The position numbers and the translations under genes were made by a program. Shown here in pieces: positions 1 through 10,489 of a stretch of DNA of 22,485 nt. The notes under the pieces were generated by a model. The model saw nothing but the letters and a program-made list of their open reading frames with translations, ran no database searches and was not told where the DNA came from. Origin of the DNA: Plantago elongata (lineage: Eukaryota > Streptophyta > Magnoliopsida > Lamiales > Plantaginaceae); assembly GCA_036897095.1 (NCBI GenBank), contig JAYMSP010002791.1:1-22485 (forward strand), written 5' to 3'. Position 1 is the stretch's first letter, and every line of letters starts with the position of its first letter.

Positions 1-625
1 CGAACTGTGCGCAATTGTGGTGGAGGTTTCCGAGTGGATAGCTTGGGCAGTTGTGTCTGTCGAGTTTATTCATTAGGTTCCGCGCGAGGCAGAAATCGCC
101 GAGGTCTTGGGAGTAGTAGTGTTTCACCCCTATACAATGGCAAGGTAACGTCTGTCTGTTGTCAAAGTCATTCTCCGTCTGGAGCGATAAGGGATTGGAA
201 TGGGGTTATAAGGTTGACCGCACCAACGAATGACCGATTGTACTGTTCTGATTGATTCATTATATGATATGATTGTATAGTCTGTCTGTTATGTATTTCT
301 TATTAATATGTTAATTGTCACTGTCACACACGAACACCGCTGAGATTTATCTCACTCTTTTCTTTTCCGTCCTTGTAGATTCCGGTGTTTAGTTGAGGAC
401 CATGTCAGGTAGGCGTTCAACAATTTGAGTGAAAGTGGGTGTCATATGGGATTTTGTAACTTTTAACTTGTAAAATGTGTACTTTTAATCCGTTGCATTT
501 GAAAATGGTCTGTTTTGTGAAATTCAACGATTGTTGGATTCTCAAAGTTCTTCAACTTTATTTCTGTTATCGATTTTAACGCCCTTGTCTTTTGAAAAAT
601 TATTGTAAATTTTCGGGGCGTTACA
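1..625 (+). mobile_element. Partial LTR, probably Ty3/gypsy (Tekay/Del-like), 3' part
   Basis: The stretch ends in TTTTCGGGGCGTTACA, the kind of terminus (GGGCGTTACA) seen at the 3' end of many plant gypsy LTRs. About 260 bases before it lies a CTGAG...CTCAC stretch followed by a pyrimidine-rich tract and TTGTAG, which recalls Tekay/Del LTRs. The LTR start and any internal region lie before the window. An 82-codon open frame at 7-255 has no recognisable domain and I do not treat it as a gene. Whether this is a solo LTR or the 3' LTR of a full element cannot be told here. Family assignment is from pattern memory. Confidence 0.5.
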
Positions 626-1288
626 ATTTTTCATTTCCTTCCGTTATTCTATTTGATCGTTTTATCTTTACAAACTTCTTCTCTCCATCATCACTCTTCT
701 TCACACTGTTCTATATTTCCTTATCTTATTCGTTTATTATAACAAAAAAGAAAATTTGAAAATTAAAAAAAAAATTAAAAAAGAAAAGAAAAAAATTCTA
801 GAAAGAATATAGAGAGGAGATGCACATTGGCCACCATATGTACACCATTAATTACGTGTTAAGCAGATCACCATCTTCGTCAACCTTGAGGTCTCCATTA
901 ATGGAGACCTCAATGTTGTCTATCTTCTTTTTCTTCTTTGTTCGTGACATTTTTTTTTTTTTTTTGAGAATTTGAGTCATTTATGAAGATCAATTAGTGT
1001 TAACTTTATAATTTAAAATACATTGGGCCATAGTGCAATAAAAAAAACTATAAATTGCATCTAAGTCCCTTTTCAAGGGTAAAATAGGCTTTCCAAATAA
1101 TTTCTCTATTGTTTTATTGCAAAAACTTTGGTCCTTGCATTTTATACCTATTGAAGTTAAATATGTACGCTACTCTATCTAGAGATAATTTCTTATCAGA
1201 CCATTCTTATGGGGTGGTTTACGGAACTACCCCTTCATTGTATTAATGCATCATTTTTTTAATTCATAATATTATTAACAATAATATA
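626..1288. other. AT-rich spacer without a recognised gene
   Basis: The stretch holds poly-A and poly-T runs (T15 near 951-965) and a strong palindrome, listed separately. I looked on the minus strand for the missing ATX exons (second PHD, SET) and saw none. No open frame with a recognisable domain is present. It probably belongs to a long intron or to the 3' flank of the ATX-like gene. Confidence 0.6.
881..918. repeat. 38-bp near-perfect palindrome
   Basis: The centre lies between 899 and 900. The inner 13 bases of each arm (887-899 and 900-912, extending to 886/913) pair perfectly, reading GAGGTCTCCATTAATGGAGACCTC in the core. One mismatch at 885/914 is followed by four more paired bases out to 881/918. 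There is no spacer, so it could extrude as a cruciform. The function is unknown. Confidence 0.85.
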
Positions 1289-1829
1289 CTCCCTCCGTCC
1301 CGAACTCAGCTTCTCATTTCTCGTTTTGGTTCATCCCAAACTCAACTTCTCATTCTTTAAATGGAAAATCTCTAATCTACTTTATTCATATACTCCCTCC
1401 AACCCAGTTTGGATGTCCCGTAGGGCCGGACACAAGTTTTAATGCCAATAATTAACTTATGTGTGTTTATTGAAAGTAAAATAGTGAAGATAAAGGTTAT
1501 GGGCACGGGCACAGGTTTTAATGCAATCAGTTTGGCTTCTTTTTATTATAATATTGGGTTGTGGGGTTAAAAAAAAAGACCAAATATGGAGATGGGACAA
1601 CGAATTTGGGACAGCCTAAAACGAAATACGAGACATTCAAACTGGGACGGAGGGAGTATATCCTAATTTATTCACTAACTCTCTCACTTTATTCACACTC
1701 TTTCATACTTTATTAACACTATTTCCTACTTTATTCATTATTTATTCCACCTTATTCACTTTATCGTAAAACTCGTGCCCGGACTCAACTGGGAACTCAA
1801 CTTCCTAGTTGAGTCCGGGATGGAGGGAG
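1289..1829. mobile_element. Stowaway-type MITE (outer, interrupted by a second MITE)
   Basis: The left end reads CTCCCTCCGTCCC (1289-1301) and the right end reads GGGATGGAGGGAG (1817-1829), a near-perfect terminal inverted repeat of the Stowaway (Tc1/mariner-type) consensus. TA dinucleotides flank both ends (1287-1288 and 1830-1831), as expected for a TA target duplication. Similarity of the two ends continues inward (GAACTCAGCTTCTC against GGACTCAACTAGGA). Without the inserted inner element it would be about 275 bp, a usual Stowaway size. It encodes no protein. Confidence 0.88.
1393..1656. mobile_element. Second Stowaway-type MITE nested inside the first
   Basis: The left end is CTCCCTCCAACCCAGTTTG (1393-1411). 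The right end, read in reverse complement, is CTCCCTCCGTCCCAGTTTG (1656 downward). The element is 264 bp and is flanked by TA at 1391-1392 and 1657-1658. Its subterminal sequence (CAGTTTGGATGTC) differs from that of the outer element (GAACTCAGCTTC), so it belongs to a different subfamily. On both sides the outer element's own T-rich interior resumes. Confidence 0.88.
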
Positions 1830-2157
1830 TATTATATATAATACCATATCATTCGTGTCAACCCCCGGTTGACATGTGTGTAAAACCAGTTGAACTCTAT
1901 AGCAGAGAAGTGTTGCCTCGACCTCCCATTCCATCCCGATTTAAAACTTAGGGGAAGGTTTTTTTTTTTAAGGCAGACTAAAAGAAACTCATAATAACCA
2001 TTGTTTTTGTCGAGGGATAGGCATCTTAATTAGGTTCACTCTTGATAATCCAAGAACATCAATATAATAGTGTTTGCTTCCGACAAATTGACTGAAGAAA
2101 TATTAATATACTATTATAAAGCATTAATAATAATAATCAAAGAATTCAAGAACAAAC
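1830..2157 (-). other. Start of a long intron (or broken 3' side) of the ATX-like gene
   Basis: On the minus strand the last visible exon is followed by GTTTGT (2157-2152), a plausible splice donor. The frame then closes within three codons (V-C-S-stop). No matching acceptor and exon with the expected extended-PHD sequence appears between here and base 1. The stretch is AT-rich with a TAA microsatellite near 2125-2140. Confidence 0.55.
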
Positions 2158-5100
2158 CCATTTTTCTAGAGGTAGATTAGAGGCCTTGACTCTAACACTG
2201 TGTTTCCATTTCTTTGCTCGACTTCCAGTATGTCGTTCCCACTCACTAAGCTTATACTTAGTTATGCCACATGAGCCACATGTACATTGAACCCTGAAGA
2301 ACCAAAATGCATAACGGGTAAACAACATAATATGGTATATCGTAGCATTGGCAAATTGATCAACTCACAGAAGCACACAAAAGGACAAGAAAACTTCCAA
2401 AATAAATAAATGATATGCAAAAAGAAATGTGTGGGGATAAATATAAGGGAGGAAAGATAGGTACTCGAGGTAAAGAAGAGTCCCTTGTATTTCAGTACCA
2501 ACTGACCCTTTCGATTTGCAAGATCATGCACACGCTTTGCTTAGTTATACTAATCAAATAGATAACCGAACCAAGAACTAAATATTTCAAACATCTTTAT
2601 TAGGACAAAGAACCTACAAATGCAGACTTGGATAATAAATCCCTCCCATGCCATTGCACACAACCGTAACCTTGTCAGGCGGCATATTACGTTCAAGCTT
2701 TCCATCAGACCTAATGAACAATAACATCAGCAAGGAATTAAAAAAAAAAAAGGATCCCCAATAATGCACAAGGCAAACCAAAGAAGACACAATAAAACTA
2801 CCGAGCGCATGATTGCCATTTGTCCAAAGCCGGTGAATTAGAAGCAGGTTTAAGTTTGCAACCTGTGCAGAAGTATTCCAGATTATCAAGATCCTACAAC
2901 AAATAACTATACGTCAGATGCTACATAAAACTAATCCACTGCAGGCAACCAAAAGATAGAGCACATTTTGACAGACTAGATCTATAGGCAAACCTTCAAA
3001 CGATCTGAAGATATGTTGGCGCAGTTAGCATGCACCCACACCTCGCAACTGTCACAACATACCTGAACCAAAATATTTAACCAGAAGAATTTAGTCACTA
3101 AAATTGTTTCCTGGAAAAGAACGTGTGGATATTCTTACCCAGCTGCCACCATCAGAATGATGCCAAATTTTCTTGCAGATGCCGCAGTATTGTTTTGATT
3201 GTCTCAGCTACAAAATTACCATTTCGTGTCAACCAATGAGTCAAACATAATAGTACAATTGCCAGCAATACAGATTAAAAAAAAAAAGTAAAAGAGATTA
3301 AATCTACCTTAATACAATGTCCACATAGAAACTCAGTTATAGCTGTTGAGTTCATCATTTTCTTCACCATTCTGCATGGTAAGACCAACGCACAGCTATT
3401 ACATGATCTGGTATCCCTCCTTTTGTAATGTATATCCTGCAGAAACTAATTAAACCCTGAACGTGAGTACTATTTTGAAAGCTATATCTACCATAAGTCC
3501 ATCAGGGAGCAAGAGATGACTGATACTAGAACATGGCAGAAAAAATATCCCTTTCCATATCCATCCTTAAATAACCAGTTCAACCCATCAAATATTAAGC
3601 CTACCAAACAAACCTTCAGTAGCACAAAAAAGTAAAAGCAAATTAAAAAAGTTACTATATCACTACTGCAATTGCTGAGGTTAAAGAATGATATGTTTTC
3701 CTACTATTCGTTGTAAGCCTTAAATATAGTCTAAACATCAAGTTAAAAAGGTAAAGCAACACTCTTCACATAGAACGATTAAACAAATGGCGGAATTAAA
3801 CTTGCCTGCGGGCGAAGACATTCTGACTCTTGATTTGAGCTGGTTGCCTCTTCTGTATCACTACATTTCTTCACAGGTACAGTCCCAAGAGCAGCTTTAT
3901 TGGGTGAGTTTCCATAGCCATGTTCTGCCATAACTGCCTCCTCTATAGCTGTCTGAAAATCGCGTGGCTTGCTACCACCCAACTTCTTCTGCCCCTGAAA
4001 TCTATACATAATAGAAATGTAAAGGTCATCAATTACAGAACCTAAATTAATTTTTAATAAACCAAAATTATAGACACCTTTCCATGTACTCGGTAAAAGG
4101 GAAAATCATTCCAGCTTTTATCCATCCGTAGTCCTGCAAAAATGAAATGTTCTAGGTAAGGTTTAAAACACTGGTAAGACATCCAACTGGCCAAATAGAG
4201 AAAATCAATTATCTTATATGCAGGTATCATATTTATCAGTAAAAAATTTTTTGCAACATAGCAATTCTCCACTTTAAATATGAAAATCAGAAACTAGTAT
4301 CATCATGAAATTATAAATTCATAGATAAACTGAATCACACACATTAATGGGGTGGGACATACTCTTAAACCAGTCCTCGAGTAGCCATAGAACATCACAC
4401 AAAGAGTGCCAGGAACACAGGCTTTCAATACATTTGGAGGAGCATGAACAAGGGGATCAATCACAGTGGCAGGCCAAGCAGGGACATGTTTTCCACATTT
4501 CGCCCACACTAAATCGCCAGTCACAAAATCACTAGGTTCATAAAAATCCGACTTCTTTTCATCCACCTTCCCCTGTATCATCTTCCTCCCCTCAGCCACG
4601 GGAGAAATCCCTGCTGCATTAACTGAAGTCACTGAACTCAAAGAGCTAGAATAAGGTTCTATAGTGACGTTTTTCAGCTGGAAAACAGGTTCCTTCTCTA
4701 GTCTGGTCTTCTTCACTATATGCACATTGTTATAAGCAGTAGACTCTCCATTTCTCAATTTCTTACTCCTCGGAGTATCCTCATTGTCATCTAAACCGCT
4801 CCCAACATCATCACACGTACCTGGCTTTTCCTTCTTCCAGAAATTCATAACGGAGTCATTGTACCTCATCGGAAGTGCCTGTTTTCGCCCTCGAGAGGAC
4901 TTCAACAGCGGAGGCTTATTCTCGACAGCTACTACCTCCAATCCCAACTCCGCTCCCTTGCAACTTTTCGGCCGATTGGCCGAGAAATCAATCCAATCAC
5001 CTTCCATCTGATGCACAGGAACAGAAAACAACTGAGTGTCAGCAGTTTGTTTCGTCTTGTTCGATTTCGAATCTTCCACTTCACCCGCAATTCCATCCTC

Positions 5101-5160
5101 CGACTTCAAGCACCGTTTCAACCTCGGCATTCCTTTCTCTCTCCACGTTCTCCCGATCAT
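2158..5160 (-). CDS. ATX3/4/5: ATX3/4/5-like histone H3K4 methyltransferase, N-terminal half (nine exons)
   Basis: This is a nuclear trithorax-group protein; the plant ATX3/4/5 family deposits H3K4me2/me3. I see nine exons: 5160-4363, 4133-4078, 4001-3806, 3436-3308, 3207-3139, 3062-2994, 2893-2802, 2710-2618 and 2293-2158. They join in frame into 546 codons without a stop. The start is the first Met after an in-frame TGA at 5196-5194 and is followed by the family-like MPRLKRC. The PWWP domain covers about residues 207-290 (GDLVWAKCGKHVPAWPATVIDP, then DYGWIKAGMIFPF). A Cys-rich stretch covers 351-393 (CNSC, CGHC), and a PHD finger 400-449 (YCGIC, CCDSC, VHANC, FCTGC). A VQCTCGSCG...LSEWERHTGS module covers about 500-530. 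Exon 3 needs a GC donor (CAG/GCAAGT, 3805). Known relatives are about 1,000 residues and end in an extended PHD, SET and post-SET; none of these is in the window. The gene may continue beyond base 1 or be truncated. Paralogue 3, 4 or 5 is not resolved. Confidence 0.9.
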
Positions 5161-5600
5161 TCCTCCACACCTAACATCTTCACCCGCAAATCCTCACCAA
5201 CGCAGCAAATCAACAACCAATTCACAGTTTTTTTACCATAAAAAAACCCTAAATCAGCAAATTAACGACCAAATCACCAAAAAAAAACCCTAAATCCTCA
5301 CGAATTCACCAAAAACCCTAAATTGGAGAAGAAAAAACCAAATGAAATCAAAATCAATCGTTTGAATTTGAGAAGGATCGAGAATTGGAGAATGAGATTA
5401 GGTGAAGAACAGAAGAAAATAAATTGTTTTGGTCGATTTGAGTTTTATGTGAAGAAGAAGAGTGAATTGAATTGCAATAAATTGGTATCGATGTGGAAAG
5501 AAATAAGAGAATCGATCAAGTTTTGCTTTTCAAGCGATAAACAGAAAATAATTAAATTTGTTGTTGATAAATAAAAAAATAAAAAAATAATAACAAATTT
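5161..5600 (-). promoter_or_regulatory. 5' UTR/promoter of the ATX-like gene with three telo-boxes
   Basis: Directly upstream of the minus-strand start codon, AAACCCTAAA occurs three times: 5244-5253, 5285-5294 and 5313-5322. On the gene's strand these read TTTAGGGTTT. Telo-boxes are known in promoters and 5' leaders of plant genes for ribosome, cell-cycle and chromatin functions, where they bind TRB/telobox proteins. The two nearest copies sit in a repeated ACCAAAAACCCTAAAT context. I see no convincing TATA box. Open frames on the plus strand here are shadows of the UTR. Confidence 0.6.
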
Positions 5601-5939
5601 TTTGATTCAATTGAAATTTTGCGCCAAGACCAGAAGCCGCAAATTTTTGGAGCCTAGAAGAGTACGGAGATTTGGTTTAACTGAATATGTACGTGGAGGA
5701 ACTTGATTCGTCAGTCATAGATAACTGAATAAACTACCCGCCTATATCATTTGCCTGCCACACTACCCTCGCATATTAGAAAAATAATTTTAGTAATTCT
5801 ATTTTATTTTTAAAATTATGAATAAATTCAGTTAAGTTTAATTTAGATGAATTCAGTTTATTTTTTACGAAGAGAACATGGTATAATTGGAGGAATTGTT
5901 ATGCTGGCTCCGAATCGAATTTAAGAACACGTGGTGTTG
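5601..5939. other. Intergenic spacer
   Basis: AT-rich DNA upstream of the ATX-like gene. I see no open frame with recognisable content, no RNA gene and no clean repeat. Confidence 0.6.
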
Positions 5940-6144
5940 GAAATAATTTGAGCAAAAAAATAAAAAATAAATAAGAGATGTTAATAAAGTAAATGAAGAA
6001 AATGGAAGAAAGTAGTTGATAAATAAATAAAGTATAAAAGATAGAGAATTGAGTAAAAAGTAAATTTTAGATTAAAGGGATGATAAGTTGAATTTTGTAC
6101 GTTACAAAATAAAATATATGAAGTTAAATTCGGGACGGATGAAT
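5940..6144. mobile_element. Degenerate Stowaway-like MITE remnant
   Basis: The right end GAAGTTAAATTCGGGACGGATGAAT (last 20 bases 6125-6144) matches, with a few changes, the reverse complement of the outer Stowaway left end at 1289 (GAAGCTGAGTTCGGGACGGAGGGAG). The adjoining AAAGGGATGATAAGTTGAATTTTG also resembles that element's subterminal part, and the AAAGTA/GAATAAA-rich interior is alike. The left end is worn and its position is a guess. Confidence 0.45.
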
Positions 6145-6303
6145 ATTTTTGTTCTAAAATCTAAACTACTCTTCGGGAACTCATGTTTGTCCACATAATT
6201 AGAGGATAACTATTTTCAAATGGCGGTTTTTATTTGTCACCCTTTTAATAAGATGGATAGTTAGTGTTTATGTCCTTGATATTGAAATATTACTCAAACT
6301 AAC

Positions 6304-6889
6304 TTTTTTTTTTCTTGAGAAAGAATGGCATTTCATTCATAAAAGAGAAGTACAAGTTGCAGAAAAAGGAGCTTCAACCAAATTCATACATCATAAAATA
6401 GAATAAAGCTAGAGGAGACCAAATACAACTTAAATGATATATATAATATGTATTGAATAAAATTACTAAATACTAAATTGATAAGTTAGAGATGTTTTTT
6501 TTCAATAAGAAGGTTCATAATGAACTACTACTACAAGAAAATTAAAAAATAGACTTACCACTCAAAAGTTCAAATTACTATCACAAACAACTTTAGATGA
6601 GTATTTTACATCTTAAATTTCATAATGAAAATCACATATACAGATAAATATTATTGAATATTATGTCATTTATTACTATAGGGAGGTATAATTACTTAAG
6701 TCAGGACCAAAAAAAGTAATGAAATATGATAATGTGGAGTTTATTCTTATTTATAATTGGTCCCAAGTTAGGATTGAAATTTTTTATGACTATAGGGAGT
6801 TTACTTATTCAGTTTTGGAGTGTTTACTGTAGCAAGAGAGCTAGTCTTAAATACCCACAGTAATCTACTATCTACTGGGGTTCATGGAA
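6304..6889 (-). other. LINE copy A 3' UTR region, with possible foreign insert
   Basis: This lies between the ORF2 stop (TAG, 6892-6890) and the A-tail. Its outermost 130 bases look like an L1 3' end. The middle (about 6430-6830) is unusually AT-rich and contains CTACTACAAGAAAA near 6528, which recalls a CACTA transposon end but has no partner. It also has an imperfect direct repeat beginning CTATAGGGAG near 6679 and 6790. I cannot say whether the middle is LINE or an insertion. Confidence 0.45.
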
Positions 6890-9800
6890 CTAAAATGGTA
6901 GTGTGCCAAAGCCAGTGGAGTTAGGGCCAAAGTTATGGCTTAACTGGTCCGCCAAATTGTTAGCTTCTCTTCGTAAATGTTGAACAATTGAGGCAGCAAA
7001 TGAGCTCAAGACACCACGAATATGTTGATATAGATGGGCTACAAAACCGGATGTTTGGTGTGCAGAATTAATGCCACGAACTACGAGTATGCTGATATAG
7101 AGTAACGCGATTCATATTGTACCAAATACACCAAGACGACACAACAAAGAGTTCGAACTCATTGTTATTTAGACGAACACGAACTCCATTGATCCAATCC
7201 CATGTTGTGTTGCAATCGAACTAGATGGAAGGTGTGGGAAAATTAGCATTGGCCCAAAACACTCGGGAGAAGTGGCACTCGCTCATAAGGTGCAAGGCAG
7301 ATTCAGAGTCATCGTCACACACGGAATAACGCTCATCCGTAGCAATGTGTCTCCTCTTTAGCTCTGAAGAAGTAGGGAGGGAATCATGAAGTAGCCTCCA
7401 AAGAAAGTGCTTGATTTTACCTGCAACTTTCAAATTCCAAACAAAATTCCAATTCCGTATAAAGGCACTAGAGGAGCTGTCGTGGACTACAACAAAGTCC
7501 TTATGTTTGATAGACAAAGCCAAATGGTAAGCTGAGGAGACAGGATATCTCCCATTCCTAGCAAAGTGCCAAATCAAAATATCCTCCGTGCCTCTATGAG
7601 CAATAGGGATCTGTAGGATTTCCTCTATATCCTCCTTCCAAAACAAATGGTTAATGATGGGAAGGTCCCATTCATCGAAGGAAGGATGAACAAGAAAAGA
7701 GACATGGAGTGGTCCTTCAAGGTGGAGGTCCGGTGGTCTAATCTTACAATAATTAGACCCCGGAATCCACCTATCCTTTCAAATCTCAATACTTGCTCCG
7801 TTTCCAACTCTCCAACAGGTACCTGCATTCACTAAATCCAAAGTAGAATAAATGATCTTCCAAGTATAAGAAGAATTAGATTTAGAAACAACGTGAAGAA
7901 TATCAGAATGAAAGTATTTGGCCTTGAAAACCCGACTAAGGAGAGAATAGGGGATTTTTATGAATTCTCCAAAATTGTTTATCAAGAAGTGCAAGATTAA
8001 AGGAGTGAAGGTCACGGAAGCCGAGGCCACAATCCCTTTTACTCTTAGTCATAGTATGCCAATTAAACAAAGTGCATTTTATTCTTGCCTTCATCACTCC
8101 ACCAAAAATTATTAATTAGGGATTCAAGATCCCGTATGAGATAATCGGGTAGCTTGAAACATCTCATAACATAGGTGGGGATGGCTTGGAAAACAGATTT
8201 AATAAGAACCTCTTTACCTGCTTTGGAGAGGAGCTTACCGTCAAAGGATTGAGCTTTCTTCCACAACTTATCTCTCAGCTAACCAAATATTTCTCTCTTG
8301 TTGGTTCCTATAGTGGTAGGAAGACCCAAGTATTTCTCATGCTTGTTGACAACTTGGACATTTAAAATGACATGTATCTAGTTTTGCAAAATAGCATAAG
8401 TAGTTCTACTAAAAACAATAGTAGATTTCTCAAGATTAATTTCAACCCAAGCTATAAGTGTGAAGGATACACATACTAGCATTAGCAGAGTCAATTGAAG
8501 CCTGACTAAAAATCATTGTATCATCGACATATAAGAGATGAGAAACATGTTAAGCAGTAGGACTGACTTTCACCCCTTGAATTTCACCTATATCTGCAGC
8601 AAGGTCAAATAAAGAGCAAAGAGTCTCAGTGCAAAAGAGAAACAAGTATGGTGAGAGAGGATCACCTTAACGGATACCACGAGTAGGACAAATGAGACCA
8701 TGCTGACTACCATTTAGGACCACATAGTAGGAGACAGTGGTAACACACCGCATGATAGTAGTCACAAAAGAGTGATGGAAACCTAACTTGAGTAACACAC
8801 TTTCAAGGAAAGATCACTCGGCTTTGTCAAAAGCTTTACTAAAATCCAATTTAAGAGAAAAAAAAACTTTTTTAACCACTGGTCTTGCGCTTCAGGTAAT
8901 GATTAATTTCATAAGAAACAAGCACATTATCTGTGATTTGTCTATCGGGGATGAAAGCTGACTGGTTTCTCTCTAATAATAGAGTGCATAAGCGGTTTGA
9001 GTCTATTAGTGATACAGTTTGAAGCAATTTTGTACACAACATTACTCAAACTTATCTGTCGAAATTGCGTAATAAGATCAGGATTATTGCACTCTAGATA
9101 CAACACAATGTGAGTATAATTCAATTTAACATTAAAAATTCCACAGTTCAGCAAACGCAAACAACATTTAGTGACATATTTACCCACAATATGTCAATAC
9201 TTTTGAAAGAAAAGAACGGGGAAGCCATCAGGTCCAGGAGACTTCAAAGGATACATTTGAAAGAGGGAGATTTCAAAGAGCTCGATCCCCATATCATCAC
9301 TGACTTTGGCAGTGACATTAGTCAGCGTGTCATCAATGACCGCAATAGAGGGATTAATGGAGCTGAAGATATATTGAAAATAATCGACATCAATGGAACC
9401 CATCCCATCCAAGTAAGCTCGCAGAATATCATTAGTATCCTTAAGTCCTTTGATGTCATTTTTGGTTGATTGAGATGAAGCTTTGGCGTGAAAGTATGAT
9501 GTATTTCGGTCACCTTCTTGTACCCATTGGACTTCTGAACGTTGCTTCCACATTTCGTTCTCCCTTTTGAGTATCTCATCCAACTCTTATTTGAGAGAGC
9601 TCTCCGCAGCCTTCGACTGATCATTAATGGCACCTTCTCGCAAGTCTGCCAATTTAGTCTGGAGTTGCTTGATTTGACCTTTAATCGAGCCAAACTTGCT
9701 TTTCCCCTAATTTGCAAGGCCAATTTTACAGTCAGTAATGGAGGACAAGAGCTCAGAATTTGGATTCCAATAACGGAAATCACCTTCTCGCAATCCTCGT

Positions 9801-10489
9801 GTCGAACCTACACAGATTCAAATTGAAAACCTAGTCGATGATTTCTTTGTGTGACACGGCTACCCTCAAATAGGAGATGAATTGGATTATGGTCTGAGTT
9901 GCAACACCTGGGATAGTGTACAAGATGCTAAAGGAAACGATTATCTCCAAGAAGAATTAGCCAGTGCTCTGTCTAAACCGATCCGAACAATATTGGGCAT
10001 AACCCAACAATTTTACAAAGTGAAATCAAACCCATGATAGACTAAGTCAGCCAACCCAATTTGGTGAATGCAGTTCTAGAAATTATGAATCCGATATGGT
10101 ACAACGGGATGCCCTCCTATTTTTCCAGAACTATAGAGGACTTCATTGAAGTCGCCCATACAAAGCCAAGGTTGATTAGAGAGAGTACCAAGACATTGCA
10201 ATAGAGACCAAGTGTGATTTCTTCTATTCAAATCCGGTTCACCACAGAAACCGGTAAATCTCCAAAAGTTTTCACTATTACAAAGTTGTACTTCAACATC
10301 AATATGAAATTTAGAGTAACTACGAAGAGAAACAATAGTATCTTTGGACCAAAGGAGAGTTAATTCCCCTGACTTTCCAATAGCACTAACAGAAAAACCA
10401 GAAAGAAAAAAGAACTTTGGTTTAAGACAATCAAACGACGAGAATTAAGACGCGTTTCCATAAGAAAAACAAGATGGAGTTTATTTTCC
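6890..10489 (-). pseudogene. LINE ORF2 copy A: endonuclease, reverse transcriptase, zf-RVT, RNase H (broken)
   Basis: In minus-strand order I read the following. The endonuclease fragment starts at LHLVFLMETRLNS and has PWLCMGDFNEVL (GDFNE near 10160) and CCNSDHNPIHLL (catalytic His near 9890). An RSEVQWVQEGDRNTSYFHAK segment (about 9540) leads to MYPLKSPGPDGFP and the reverse transcriptase: ITQFRQISLSNVVYKIAS, then GDPLSPYLFLFC. The catalytic box is Y-V-D-D (8531-8520) where plant L1s usually have FADD. The zf-RVT domain is at 7646-7221 (GKIKHFLWRLLHDSLPT), and the RNase H tail is SIVQHLRREANNLADQLSHN, ending at TAG 6892-6890. Stops include TAA at 8669-8667, where family members have Gln in RQGDPLSP. 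A deletion removed the first endonuclease strand, and about 26 bases are missing near 9271 relative to copy B. This reading frame cannot be expressed whole. Confidence 0.85.

Noticed and set aside
7..255. 82-codon open frame at the window start
   Set aside because: It lies within a probable LTR and has no recognised domain.
4347..5293. Several plus-strand open frames opposite ATX exon 1
   Set aside because: Shadows of the strongly supported minus-strand coding exon and its UTR.
5323..5574. 83-codon plus-strand open frame upstream of the ATX-like gene
   Set aside because: Lys/Glu/Asn-rich low-complexity sequence opposite the 5' UTR/promoter, with no domain.
6520..6545. CACTA transposon end (CTACTACAAGAAAA)
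   Set aside because: The first base and the flank do not fit well, and no matching inverted end is found nearby.
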